A DNA stretch of 45,236 nt from Pseudotabrizicola alkalilacus (GTDB taxonomy: Bacteria > Pseudomonadota > Alphaproteobacteria > Rhodobacterales > Rhodobacteraceae). Shown here piece by piece: positions 25,331-33,636 of the stretch. The translations under genes and the position numbers were made by a program. The notes below the pieces were generated by a model. It searched no databases, had not been told where the DNA came from, and saw only the letters and a list, made by a program, of their open reading frames with translations. The stretch spans positions 1 through 45,236 of the forward strand of contig NZ_QWEY01000019.1 in assembly GCF_003443995.1 (NCBI RefSeq), given 5' to 3'. The first letter of the stretch is position 1. Each line of letters starts with the position of its first letter.

Positions 25331-26578
25331 TCAGGTCTTGTGCGGCAGGCTTGACGGCGCGCCGCCCTCGAAGCGGTTGCCATTGGTGTAATCACAGGGC
25401 GCCTCCTGCATCTGCAGATGCAATGCGCTGCCGGTATAGGGATGGGCGCGCGCCACGTCCTCGTCAAAGTCGATCCCCAGACCGGGGGCGTCGGGCGGCA
25501 GGATATAGCCGTTTTCCCAGACAATCGAATTGCGGATCAGCTGCTGGTGGAACGCCCCGCCGGTTTCGATGGTCTCGGCCATCAACAGGTTGGGGATGGA
25601 TGCCGCCAGATGCACATTCGCCGCCCATTCGACCGGACCGGCATACAGATGCGGGGCCATCTCGGCGTTGAAAACCTCGGCCATGGCGCTGATCTTTTTC
25701 GCCTCCCAGATGCCGCCCACGCGCCCCAGCGCCGGTTGCAGGATCTTGACCCCGCCATGGCGCAACAGCGCGCCGAATTCCGCCTTGGTGGTCAGCCGCT
25801 CGCCTGTCGCCAAGGGAATCCGCACGCCTCGCGCCACTTCGGCAAATTCCAGCAGATTGTCCGGCGGGATCGGCTCCTCATACCAGAGCGGATTGTACGG
25901 CTCCAGTTCGCGCCCCAGCCGGATCGCCCCGGCGGTGGTGAACTGGCCGTGGGTGCCAAACAGCAGATCCACCCGGTCGCCGACCGCATCCCGGATCGCC
26001 CGGCAGAACGCGACCGAGCGCGAGATGTCAGACAGCGCAGGCTGATGCCCACCCCTTATGGTATAGGGCCCGGCAGGATCGAACTTTACCGCCGTGAACC
26101 CCATCTCCATGAATCGCACCGCAGCGCCGGCTGCGGCATCGGGATCGACCCAGAACTCGGGATCGACGTGGCCCGGTTCGGGGTAAAGATAGGTATAGCT
26201 GCGGATGCGGTCGTTGATCTTGCCGCCCAACAGCGCCCAGACCGGGCGGTTGCGGGCCTTGCCCAGAATGTCCCAGCAGGCGATCTCCAGCCCCGAAAAC
26301 GCGCCCATCACCGTGGGATCAGGGCGTTGGGTGAAGCCTGCGGAATAGGCGCGGCGGAACATCAGCTCGATGTTTTCGGGGTTTTCCCCCTCCATATGGC
26401 GCGCGAACACATCCTCGATCACCGCGATCATGGCTTTAGGGCCGACGGTGGAGGCGTAGCATTCGCCGTAGCCCACAATGCCGCAGGCGGTGGTCAGCTT
26501 GGGAAAGATCCAGTAACGCCCACCCCAGCCCGGAAACGGCGGGGCCACGACAAAGATTTCAAGGTTTGCGAGTTTCAT
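25331..26578 (-). CDS. Enolase-superfamily protein (mandelate racemase/muconate lactonizing type)
   Basis: The 415-residue protein starts MKLANLEIFVVAPPFPGWGG and has the MR/MLE capping domain and barrel (SGLEIACWDILGKARNRPVW; VKFDPAGPY near 164-172). Metal ligands of the WYEEP (Glu234/235) and TGE (Glu260) strands are present, as is the MAPH motif (His310) that serves as base in acid-sugar dehydratases. Where the first metal ligand normally lies on the preceding strand, the sequence is FGTHGQ with Gly at the usual acidic place, by eye alignment. It probably dehydrates or racemises a sugar acid such as a galactonate or mannonate analogue. Its start sits just after a hairpin-plus-repeat segment, and the TetR gene follows 70 bases downstream. 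Confidence 0.8.
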   Translation of the reverse strand: MKLANLEIFVVAPPFPGWGGRYWIFPKLTTACGIVGYGECYASTVGPKAMIAVIEDVFARHMEGENPENIELMFRRAYSAGFTQRPDPTVMGAFSGLEIACWDILGKARNRPVWALLGGKINDRIRSYTYLYPEPGHVDPEFWVDPDAAAGAAVRFMEMGFTAVKFDPAGPYTIRGGHQPALSDISRSVAFCRAIRDAVGDRVDLLFGTHGQFTTAGAIRLGRELEPYNPLWYEEPIPPDNLLEFAEVARGVRIPLATGERLTTKAEFGALLRHGGVKILQPALGRVGGIWEAKKISAMAEVFNAEMAPHLYAGPVEWAANVHLAASIPNLLMAETIETGGAFHQQLIRNSIVWENGYILPPDAPGLGIDFDEDVARAHPYTGSALHLQMQEAPCDYTNGNRFEGGAPSSLPHKT

Positions 26579-26603
26579 GCCAGCGGCCCTCTTGCGGCAA
26601 GCG

Positions 26604-26626
26604 CCGGGGGACGTCGCGTCCCCCGG
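26604..26626. terminator. Perfect GC-rich hairpin downstream of the MFS gene
   Basis: CCGGGGGACG (26604-26613), TCG and CGTCCCCCGG (26617-26626) form an exact ten-base-pair stem. On the minus strand it follows the five-gene operon ending at 26719 and precedes the enolase-superfamily gene. A copy of the dispersed repeat lies next to it. It lacks a T-run, but such hairpins commonly end transcripts in this bacterial group. Confidence 0.6.
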
Positions 26627-26635
26627 ACCCCCTGC

Positions 26636-26656
26636 GGAGTATTTCCCAAGCAGCAA
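26636..26656 (+). repeat. Dispersed intergenic repeat, copy A
   Basis: GGAGTATTTCCC and AAGCAGCAA read forward here. Related copies occur at 31337-31357 (reverse), 33301-33320 (forward), 33339-33361 (reverse) and, in a variant form, at 38108-38133. All lie between genes next to GC-rich hairpins. Confidence 0.6.
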
Positions 26657-26718
26657 CCTAAAGCGGGTTGCGCGGCAACGCAAAGGCGTCTGCGACATGA
26701 CGTGCCGTAAACGGGCGA

Positions 26719-27942
26719 TCAGGCGGGCTGTCTGTGGCCAATGCGCGGGCCAAGCACGTGCAGCGCAAGGCAGGCCAGCATCATCGCCGCCGCCAGCAGG
26801 AACGGCGCGCCGGGGGCATGGACGGGGGCACCGGGCGCGGTAAAGGTGCTGAAGGTGGCGGTCATGATCAGGGGCGAGGTGATCATGGCAATGGCGTTGA
26901 GGCTGGCGAGCACGCCCTGCACCTCGCCTTGCGCATCCGCCGGGGCGGCGCGGCTGGCGATGGCCTGCAGCGCCGGGGTGACCGCCCCACCCAGCGCGGT
27001 CACCGGCGTCAGGGCAAGGGCGATCACAGGCGAGGTCACAAGGCCCAGCCCGGTCAGGGTGATCACATCGACCCACATGCCATACTGCGCGGCGCGGTGT
27101 TCGCCCCAGCGGCGGATCATCGGCCCGACCAGCAGCGCCTGACCCAGCGCATAGCTGATGCCATAGACCGCGAGCGAGACGCCGACCATCTGCGTGCTCC
27201 AGCCAAAGCGCGCCTGCCCGTAATAGGCCCAGATCGCCGGATAGACGTTCATCGCAATGCCGAGGATCAGGAAACAGGCCAGCGTCAGCCGCAGGCCGGG
27301 CAGGCGGCTGACCGCGCGCAGCGCGCCGAGCGGGTTGGCCCGGTGGAGGCTGAAGGGGCGGCGGGTGGCGTCGGTCACGGTTTCGGGCAGGATGAGGAAG
27401 CCAAAGATCAGGTTGGCAAAGGCCAGCGCCGCTGCGGCATAGAACGGCGCGCGGATATCCACCGCCGCCAGCAGCCCGCCGATCAGCGGGCCCAGCACAA
27501 AGCCCACGCCAAAGCCCGCGCCGATCAGGCCAAAGCGTGCGCCGCGCTGATCAGGCGGGGTGATGTCGGCGATAAAGGCGGTGGCGGTGGAATACGTGGC
27601 CGCCGTGATCCCCGCCACCATCCGTGCGATCAGCAACAGCCAGATCGTCGGCGCTACTGCCATCACCAGATAATCGAGCCCCATCACCAAGAGCGACAAC
27701 AGCAGCACCGGGCGGCGGCCAAAGCGATCCGACAGAGAGCCGAGGATCGGGCCGAACAGGAACTGCATCACCGCAAACGAGGTCGCCAGCACACCGCCCC
27801 ACAGGGCGGCATGCGCCAGATCCTCCCCGGTCACCGCGCGGATCAGGTCGGGCATCACCGGAAAGATCAGCCCGATCCCGATGGCATCCAGCGTCACCGT
27901 GGTGAGGATGAAGGTCAGCGCAAGCTTTGGCGTGGGGGTCAC
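26719..27942 (-). CDS. MFS transporter of the TetA (tetracycline exporter) type
   Basis: The 407-residue protein has twelve hydrophobic segments. The MFS loop motif GSLSDRFGRRPVLLLSLL follows helix 2, and the TetA-type segment ATAFIADITPPDQRGARFGL lies near helix 5. It resembles class A/TCR-family drug-proton antiporters, but many such chromosomal proteins export other compounds, so tetracycline resistance should not be assumed. It is the last gene of a five-gene minus-strand operon and overlaps the upstream hydrolase gene by four bases. Export of a product of the upstream enzymes is possible but is inference. Confidence 0.85.
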   Translation of the reverse strand: MTPTPKLALTFILTTVTLDAIGIGLIFPVMPDLIRAVTGEDLAHAALWGGVLATSFAVMQFLFGPILGSLSDRFGRRPVLLLSLLVMGLDYLVMAVAPTIWLLLIARMVAGITAATYSTATAFIADITPPDQRGARFGLIGAGFGVGFVLGPLIGGLLAAVDIRAPFYAAAALAFANLIFGFLILPETVTDATRRPFSLHRANPLGALRAVSRLPGLRLTLACFLILGIAMNVYPAIWAYYGQARFGWSTQMVGVSLAVYGISYALGQALLVGPMIRRWGEHRAAQYGMWVDVITLTGLGLVTSPVIALALTPVTALGGAVTPALQAIASRAAPADAQGEVQGVLASLNAIAMITSPLIMTATFSTFTAPGAPVHAPGAPFLLAAAMMLACLALHVLGPRIGHRQPA

Positions 27943-28661
27943 TGTGCGCTCCCGCTTTCCGCAATCTCATGCAGCCGATCTGCCAGCGCCTCGGGGCAGG
28001 CGAAGAACGGCGAATGCGAGGCGGGCAGGATGCTGCGGTGCGCGGGGGGTACGCTTTGCGCCATCGCCTCCTGATATTCGGGCGGAATGGCGCGGTCGTC
28101 GGTGCAGCGAATGTAGTGCCGGGGCAGGGACTGGCTGCGGGGGGTCAGTGTCAGCGCGGTTTCCTGCGGCACAATCGGCTGCGGCGTCAGGCACAGCGAC
28201 GCCAGAACCTGCGCCGCCCGGTCACAGTCATGATAAAACAGCGAATCGACCTGCGCGGGGTCAAAGCTGAAGACGCCTTGCCCCTTGTCGACCCGGATCG
28301 CGGGAGCGAGTGGCTGGCGCGGGCCAGCGCGCCGCATGTCGCCCAAAGTCATGCCCGACACCGGCGCATAGGCGCACAGATAGACCAGTGCCGCGATATG
28401 GGTCGGGTCCGCTTCGGCGGCGGCAGTGATCGGATAGCCCGCCATCGAATGTCCGACCACGATCGTCGGCCCGGTCAGTGCGCCGCAGATCGCGTTTGCG
28501 TAGCTGTCCAGAGTGACGGCACGCGCCGGGGTCTGGTCGCGGCCATGGCCGGGCAGGTCGATGGCGCGGGCACGGTGGCCCAGCGCCTCCAGCGCCGGAA
28601 TCACCCGGTGCCAGCACCACGCGCCATGGCAAGAGCCGTGGATCAGCAGAAACTCAGACAT
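27939..28661 (-). CDS. Alpha/beta hydrolase (methylesterase/hydroxynitrile lyase type)
   Basis: The 240-residue protein opens with FLLIHGSCHGAWCWHRVIPA, a signature of the plant-like methylesterase/hydroxynitrile lyase subgroup. The nucleophile is Ser72 in VGHSMAG, the acid lies in CTDDRAI and the His in ASHSPFF. ATG 28661 was chosen because the family homology begins there; an open extension to 28706 lies inside the upstream gene. Its start overlaps that gene by eight bases. Substrate unknown. Confidence 0.82.
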   Translation of the reverse strand: MSEFLLIHGSCHGAWCWHRVIPALEALGHRARAIDLPGHGRDQTPARAVTLDSYANAICGALTGPTIVVGHSMAGYPITAAAEADPTHIAALVYLCAYAPVSGMTLGDMRRAGPRQPLAPAIRVDKGQGVFSFDPAQVDSLFYHDCDRAAQVLASLCLTPQPIVPQETALTLTPRSQSLPRHYIRCTDDRAIPPEYQEAMAQSVPPAHRSILPASHSPFFACPEALADRLHEIAESGSAQ

Positions 28662-29439
28662 GGCCGATGCTCTCCAGAAAGCCGCGCAAGGCGTCTGTAT
28701 AGGCATCGGGCTGTTCTACCATCGGCAGATGCCCGGCCCCCCGGATCAGCTGGAACCGGCTGCCGAGGATCAGATCGGCGGTTTCCTTGACCAGATCTGG
28801 CGGGGTCGACCCGTCACGCAAGCCTGCAATCGCCAGAGTCGGCAGGGTCAGCCCGGCGGTCGGGGTATAGAAATCGGTGCCCGCAATCGCGGCGGCCGCG
28901 CCCATCCAGCCCTCGGGCGGGGTGGCCAACAGCATCGCGCGCATCTGCGGCAGCTCGGGCAACTCACGCCAGTTGCGGCCAAACCAGCGCTCCAGCGTGG
29001 CATCGGCAATCGCCTCCAGCCCGCCCGCGCGCACCGCCTCGATCCGGGTCTGCCATTGCGAGGCGATCCCGATCCGTGCGGCACTGTTCGACAGCACCAT
29101 CCCGCGCACCAGATCGAGCCGCTTCACCGCCAGCCCCTGCGCGATCATGCCGCCAACCGACAGGCCCACCACCACGGCGTCGCGCAGCCCGGCCTGCGCC
29201 ATCACCCGCTCGACATCATGGATCAGCGCGCCCATGGCGTAGGGACCGGGCGGCACATCCGACAAACCATGCCCGCGCATATCCATGCGCAGGATGCGGT
29301 GCCCCGGCAGCCGCGCCACCACGCCATCCCACAGCCGCAGGTTGGTGCCCAGCGCATGCAGCAGCACCAGTGGCGGCGCGCCTTCCGGCCCGGAGAGTTC
29401 AACATTCAGCCGCAGATCGGGGAAAAACATCCGCGCCAT
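28654..29439 (-). CDS. Alpha/beta hydrolase (3-oxoadipate enol-lactonase-like)
   Basis: The 261-residue protein shows LLHALGTNLRLWDGV, MDMRGHGLSD, nucleophile Ser94 in GLSVGG, and GAGHLPMVEQPD with the catalytic His. The pattern is close to PcaD, which opens 3-oxoadipate enol-lactone in the beta-ketoadipate pathway, but no other pca genes are nearby, so a related lactone or ester is equally likely. It begins three bases after the PLP enzyme stop. Confidence 0.8.
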   Translation of the reverse strand: MARMFFPDLRLNVELSGPEGAPPLVLLHALGTNLRLWDGVVARLPGHRILRMDMRGHGLSDVPPGPYAMGALIHDVERVMAQAGLRDAVVVGLSVGGMIAQGLAVKRLDLVRGMVLSNSAARIGIASQWQTRIEAVRAGGLEAIADATLERWFGRNWRELPELPQMRAMLLATPPEGWMGAAAAIAGTDFYTPTAGLTLPTLAIAGLRDGSTPPDLVKETADLILGSRFQLIRGAGHLPMVEQPDAYTDALRGFLESIGHV

Positions 29440-29442
29440 GGC

Positions 29443-30399
29443 TCAGCCAAACCGCGCCAGCGCGTCCCGGAACAGCGCGGGGTCGGCATTGCCGCCACTG
29501 GCGACGCAGATCACCGGGTCCGTGGTGTCGGCAAACAGCGCCGCCGCCAGCGCGACCGCCCCCCCCGGTTCCAGCACGATCCGCAGATGGGTGAAGGCGA
29601 GCGCCACCGCCTGCAACGCCTGATCATCGGTCACCGCGATCCCCGGCCCGGCCAGCCGTTGCAAGACGGGGAATGTCAGCTCCCCCGGCGCAGGCGTCAG
29701 GATGGCATCACAGACTGAGCCGCTGGTCTGCGCATTGCGCAACCGCTCGCCTGCGAGCAGCGACCGTGCCATGTCGTCAAACCCCACCGGCTCCACCGTG
29801 CGCAGCCGCAGGCCGGGCGCGCGCGCCTCCAGCGCCAGCGCGATCCCCGCCGACAGCCCGCCGCCACCGCAACAGACCAGCACATCGGCAGTCTCCACCC
29901 CCGCGTCATGCGCCTGTGCGGCAATCTCCAGCCCCACCGTGCCTTGCCCCGCGATCACCTGAGCCTCATCAAACGGCTTGATCAGCACCAGCCCGCGCGT
30001 CGCACAGAGCGCCGCGCCCAAAGCATCGCGATCCTCGGTCGCGCGGTCATAAAGTACCACCTCGGCCCCATAGGCCCTTGTGTTGGCGATCTTCACCTCC
30101 GGCGCATCCGCGGGCATCACCACCACCGCCGTCAGACCATGGCGCGCGGCGGCCAAGGCCACGCCCTGGCCGTGATTGCCCGACGAATAGGCCAGCACGC
30201 CACGCGTGCCCGCAGGCAGCGCCGAGACCGCCGACCACGCCCCGCGAAACTTGAACGAGCCTGTGACCTGAAGGCATTCCGCCTTGACAAACACCCGCTT
30301 GCCAAAGGCCGCATCCAGCAGCGGCGCGTTCAACAGCGGCGTCAGGCGCGCCTGCCCCGCCAGCCGCCCCGCCGCTGCCTCGATCATCGCAAAATTCAT
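29443..30399 (-). CDS. Threonine/serine dehydratase-like PLP enzyme
   Basis: The 318-residue fold-type II PLP enzyme has Lys50 in GSFKFRGAW as the cofactor lysine, SSGNHGQGVALAA as the substrate loop, and a phosphate-binding CCGGGGLSAGIALA run near 180. It has no C-terminal ACT regulatory domain, so it is of the catabolic or racemase-like type. It deaminates threonine or serine, or beta-hydroxyaspartate; sequence alone does not settle which. Its start overlaps the upstream hydrolase stop by four bases. Confidence 0.85.
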   Translation of the reverse strand: MNFAMIEAAAGRLAGQARLTPLLNAPLLDAAFGKRVFVKAECLQVTGSFKFRGAWSAVSALPAGTRGVLAYSSGNHGQGVALAAARHGLTAVVVMPADAPEVKIANTRAYGAEVVLYDRATEDRDALGAALCATRGLVLIKPFDEAQVIAGQGTVGLEIAAQAHDAGVETADVLVCCGGGGLSAGIALALEARAPGLRLRTVEPVGFDDMARSLLAGERLRNAQTSGSVCDAILTPAPGELTFPVLQRLAGPGIAVTDDQALQAVALAFTHLRIVLEPGGAVALAAALFADTTDPVICVASGGNADPALFRDALARFG

Positions 30400-31220
30400 G
30401 CGCAGGCCCTCAGGAAATCATTGATCACCGCCACCGCCTCCGGCTCATCCAGAAATGGAATATGCGCCCGGTCCGGCACTTCGGCAAAAATCATGTCCGG
30501 GCGGCGGCGGCGCATCTCTGCCGTGGTCTGCACCGACAAAAGGTCCGAGTTCGCCCCCCGGATCAGCGCCAGCGGTAGCCCGGCACAGGCATCGAACAGC
30601 GGCCACAGGTCCACCGCAGGCCCCTCGAACGCCGCCAGAAACGCTTCGCGCAAGGCAGGGTCATAGGTGATCCGCAACCCCTCCGGTGTGTCCCGGTAGT
30701 GAAGCTGTGCCTCTTCCAGCCAGCGGCTGGCGGGCACGTTGGCGAAGCCGGGCATCACCCATGGCAGCGCCGCCGCCAGCACCGCATGGCTCTTTGCCGA
30801 AGGATTGCGCCCGACATAGTCGGAAATCCGCTCCAGCCCCGGCTTGTGAATTTCCGGCCCGACATCATTCAGCAGCAACCCCAGCAAACGCGGCTTGGCC
30901 AGCGCCGCGAGCATCATCCCGATCAGCCCGCCGCGCGAGGTGCCGATCACCGCCGCCGCCTCGACCCCAAGATGATCCAGCAGCGCCAGCGCATCGCCCG
31001 CCTCCACCGGCACGGTGTAGCTGTCCGCCCCGGTCCAGGCACTTTCCCCGCGCCCGCGGTAATCCATCCGGATCACCCGGCAGGGCGGCAGATGCGGCAG
31101 CATATAGTCAAAGTCTTGCATGGTCCGGGTCAGGCCGGGCAGGCACAGCACGGGCAAACCTTCGCCCCGGTCATCATAAGCCAGCCTTGCCCCATCCGGC
31201 GCGGTAAAAAACTCGGTCAT
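30396..31220 (-). CDS. Alpha/beta hydrolase, first gene of the five-gene operon
   Basis: The 274-residue protein shows LCLPGLTRTMQDFDYMLPHL, MDYRGRGES, nucleophile Ser95 in IGTSRGG, and RAHIPFLDEPE with the catalytic His. It differs clearly from the other two hydrolases of this operon. ATG 31220 follows AAGGA; the open frame beyond it to 31433 is only an extension through intergenic repeats. Substrate unknown. Confidence 0.82.
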   Translation of the reverse strand: MTEFFTAPDGARLAYDDRGEGLPVLCLPGLTRTMQDFDYMLPHLPPCRVIRMDYRGRGESAWTGADSYTVPVEAGDALALLDHLGVEAAAVIGTSRGGLIGMMLAALAKPRLLGLLLNDVGPEIHKPGLERISDYVGRNPSAKSHAVLAAALPWVMPGFANVPASRWLEEAQLHYRDTPEGLRITYDPALREAFLAAFEGPAVDLWPLFDACAGLPLALIRGANSDLLSVQTTAEMRRRRPDMIFAEVPDRAHIPFLDEPEAVAVINDFLRACA

Positions 31221-31336
31221 CGGCAGGTTCCTTGATCCATCCGAGGCAGCGTGCATCCAGCCCGCCCCGCAGGTAAAGCCCAAGCGCGCCTGCGCCGCAA
31301 TATGCCATCCGCTCTTCAGACCTGTCACGCCCCGCA

Positions 31337-31425
31337 TTGCTGCTTTGAAAATACTCCCGCGCGGAGCGCTCCGCGGACACCACCCACTGTGCCGCCCGAA
31401 ATCCTGTCCCCCGGTAAAACCGGGG
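31337..31425. repeat. Dispersed repeat copy B with two hairpins
   Basis: The reverse form TTGCTGCTTTGAAAATACTCC lies at 31337-31357. It is followed by the 16-bp palindrome CGCGGAGCGCTCCGCG (31360-31375) and the hairpin CCCCGGT-AAA-ACCGGGG (31409-31425). The segment lies in the divergent gap between the hydrolase operon and the ABC exporter gene. Confidence 0.6.
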
Positions 31426-31495
31426 CGCGGCAATTGCGGCGCTTGCCCCGGTGGTCATGGTTGCCTAAACCCGTGGCGCAACAAGGCAGGACGAT

Positions 31496-33280
31496 ATGGC
31501 ACGCACACCGACAGTGACCGAGGACCGCGCGAAATCGAAACAGGTCAGCGCCCTTGCCGGGCTCGTGCCCTTCCTCATGCCCTATCGCCGGCTTCTGGTG
31601 CTGGCGCTTCTGGCGCTGATCCTGACCGCCGCCGTCAGTCTGGTGCTGCCGCTTGCCGTGCGCCGGGTGGTCGACAACTTCAACGCCGATGTCGTTATCC
31701 TGGACCAGTATTTCGGCGCGGCCATTGTCATCGCTGGTCTTTTCGCCTTTGGCTCCGGCATGCGCTACTACCTCGTCACCCGGCTGGGCGAGCGGGTGGT
31801 GGCCGACATCCGCCGCGCGCTGTTCGACCGGGTGCTGGGCCTGTCGCCTGCGTTCTTCGAGCGGATCATGACCGGCGAGGTGCTCAGCCGCATCACCACC
31901 GACACCACGCTGATCCTGTCGCTGATCGGCTCCTCGGTCTCGATCGCGCTGCGCAACAGCCTGATTCTTCTGGGTGGGCTGGTGCTGATGCTGCTGACCT
32001 CGGCCAAGCTGGCGGGCCTTGTGCTGCTGATCGTGCCGGTGGTTGTGGTTCCCATCATCATCCTTGGCCGCCGGTTGCGCAAACTGGGGCGCAAAAATCA
32101 GGACTGGATCGCCAGCTCCTCCGGCTCCGCCTCCGAAGCGCTGTCGTCGGTCCAGACCGTGCAGGCCTTTACCCATGAGGCCCAGACCCGAGCCGCCTTT
32201 GCCGACGTCACCGAAAAAAGCTTTGCCTCCGCCCGCACCCGGATCGGCACCCGCGCTGTGCTGACGATCTTTGTGATCTTCCTCGTGTTCACCGGCATCG
32301 TCGGCGTCCTGTGGATGGGCGCGCGCGATGTGCGGGCCGGGGCGATGACGGCGGGAGAGCTGATCCAGTTCGTGATCTACGCCATCATGGTCGCAGGGTC
32401 CGTCGGCGCATTGTCGGAGATCTGGGGCGAGCTGCAACGCGCTGCCGGGGCCACCGAACGCCTTGTGGAACTGCTGCACGCCACCGACCCTGTGAAAGAC
32501 CCCGCCCAGCCCAAAACCCTGCCCAGCCCGGTAAAGGGCGACATCCGGTTCGATGCCGTCACCTTCCGCTACCCCGCCCGGCCCGACACCTCGGCGCTCG
32601 ATGGCATCAGCCTGCACGTCCGCCCCGGCGAAACCGTGGCGTTGGTCGGCCCCTCGGGCGCGGGCAAGACCACGATTCTGCAACTCCTGCTGCGGTTCTA
32701 CGATCCGCAGCAGGGCGCGGTGCTGCTCGACGGCATCGACCTGCGCGACCTTGACCGCACCGATTTCCGCCGCGCGCTGTCGCTGGTGCCGCAAGACCCG
32801 GTGATCTTTGCCAGCTCGGCGCGCGAAAACATCCGCTTCGGCCGCATTGACGCCACCGATGCGCAGGTCGAAGCCGCCGCTCGCGCCGCCGCCGCGCATC
32901 TGTTCATCGAGGCGCTGCCGCAGGGCTATGACACCTATCTGGGCGAGCGCGGCGTCATGCTGTCGGGCGGTCAGAAACAGCGCATCGCCATCGCCCGCGC
33001 CATCCTGCGCGACGCGCCCGTGCTGCTGCTGGACGAAGCAACATCGGCGCTGGACGCCGAATCCGAACGCCTCGTGCAATCCGCCGTGGAAACCCTGGCG
33101 CAGGGCCGCACCACCCTTGTCGTCGCCCACCGCCTCGCCACCGTGAAACGCGCCGACCGCATCGTGGTGTTCGATCAGGGCCGCATCGTGGCGCAAGGCA
33201 AGCATGATGATCTGGTGGCCGAAGGCGGTCTTTACGCCCGTCTTGCCCGGCTGCAGTTCACCGATGGCACGGCCAGCTAG
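31496..33280 (+). CDS. ABC exporter (MsbA-like half transporter)
   Basis: The 594-residue protein has a six-helix ABC transporter membrane domain (residues about 25-325) fused to an ATPase domain. Walker A is GPSGAGKTT (from 385), signature LSGGQKQRIAIARAIL (from 489), Walker B VLLLDEATSALD (Asp513-Glu514), and the switch His lies in VVAHRL. It works as a homodimer or heterodimer that exports lipids, drugs or peptides. No partner gene is adjacent, so a homodimer is likelier. The start is ATG 31496; the ribosome binding site (AAGGCAGG) is modest. Confidence 0.88.
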   Translation: MARTPTVTEDRAKSKQVSALAGLVPFLMPYRRLLVLALLALILTAAVSLVLPLAVRRVVDNFNADVVILDQYFGAAIVIAGLFAFGSGMRYYLVTRLGERVVADIRRALFDRVLGLSPAFFERIMTGEVLSRITTDTTLILSLIGSSVSIALRNSLILLGGLVLMLLTSAKLAGLVLLIVPVVVVPIIILGRRLRKLGRKNQDWIASSSGSASEALSSVQTVQAFTHEAQTRAAFADVTEKSFASARTRIGTRAVLTIFVIFLVFTGIVGVLWMGARDVRAGAMTAGELIQFVIYAIMVAGSVGALSEIWGELQRAAGATERLVELLHATDPVKDPAQPKTLPSPVKGDIRFDAVTFRYPARPDTSALDGISLHVRPGETVALVGPSGAGKTTILQLLLRFYDPQQGAVLLDGIDLRDLDRTDFRRALSLVPQDPVIFASSARENIRFGRIDATDAQVEAAARAAAAHLFIEALPQGYDTYLGERGVMLSGGQKQRIAIARAILRDAPVLLLDEATSALDAESERLVQSAVETLAQGRTTLVVAHRLATVKRADRIVVFDQGRIVAQGKHDDLVAEGGLYARLARLQFTDGTAS

Positions 33281-33300
33281 CGGCCCAACTGTCGCTTTTT

Positions 33301-33361
33301 GAGTATTTTTAAAGCAGCAAATCCAGGTCGTGCGCCAGTTTTGCTGCTTGACCAAATACTC
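33301..33361. repeat. Head-to-head pair of dispersed repeats forming a large inverted repeat
   Basis: GAGTATTTTTAAAGCAGCAA (33301-33320) faces TTTTGCTGCTT (33339-33349) and AAATACTC (33354-33361). The two copies could form a long imperfect hairpin directly after the ABC exporter stop at 33280. It may serve as its terminator. Confidence 0.65.
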
Positions 33362-33548
33362 CCGCCGGAGGCATCTGCCCGTTGTGCGGGGGGGAAACGC
33401 GGCCCGCTTTTTCCCGCAGCCAGCGCCTCGCCGTCCCTGTGCTTTGATCTGCAACACGCCTGAGACCGCGCAAATGGCCCTGAGGTCCATCTTTTGGATA
33501 GTGTGCGCCCCGGTCTGACGTTGCGTTGTCCGGCGCGCCCGCCGCTTG

Positions 33549-33583
33549 GCAAACGCTGCGTTTGCACACATTGTGTAACGCAG
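33549..33583. promoter_or_regulatory. Overlapping palindromes upstream of the acyl-CoA synthetase
   Basis: GCAAACGCTGCGTTTGC (33549-33565) has exact eight-base arms around a central T. It overlaps a second inverted repeat, CTGCGTTTGCACA (33556-33568) with TGTGTAACGCAG (33572-33583), whose arms differ by a small internal mismatch. The pair lies 54 bases before the synthetase start. It could be an operator or a competing RNA fold in the leader. Confidence 0.6.
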
Positions 33584-33636
33584 GGATAACAGGCCCCCCA
33601 TCAACGGGGCCGCAGGGGACGACTGGGGAGGATAGA

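Larger units (their letters stand above)
33281..33636. other. Intergenic region between ABC exporter and acyl-CoA synthetase
   Basis: These 356 bases hold the inverted repeat pair at 33301-33361 and the overlapping palindromes at 33549-33583. Open frames cross the region but none is family-like. The promoter for the synthetase should lie near the palindromes. Confidence 0.5.

Noticed and set aside
25331-27076. Longer frame of the enolase-superfamily gene reaching into the MFS gene
   Set aside because: The extension is antisense-like low-complexity sequence crossing a hairpin; the family homology begins at 26578.
31325-33604. A 759-codon minus-strand open frame opposite the ABC exporter
   Set aside because: It is the antisense of a well-supported transporter gene and has low-complexity composition.
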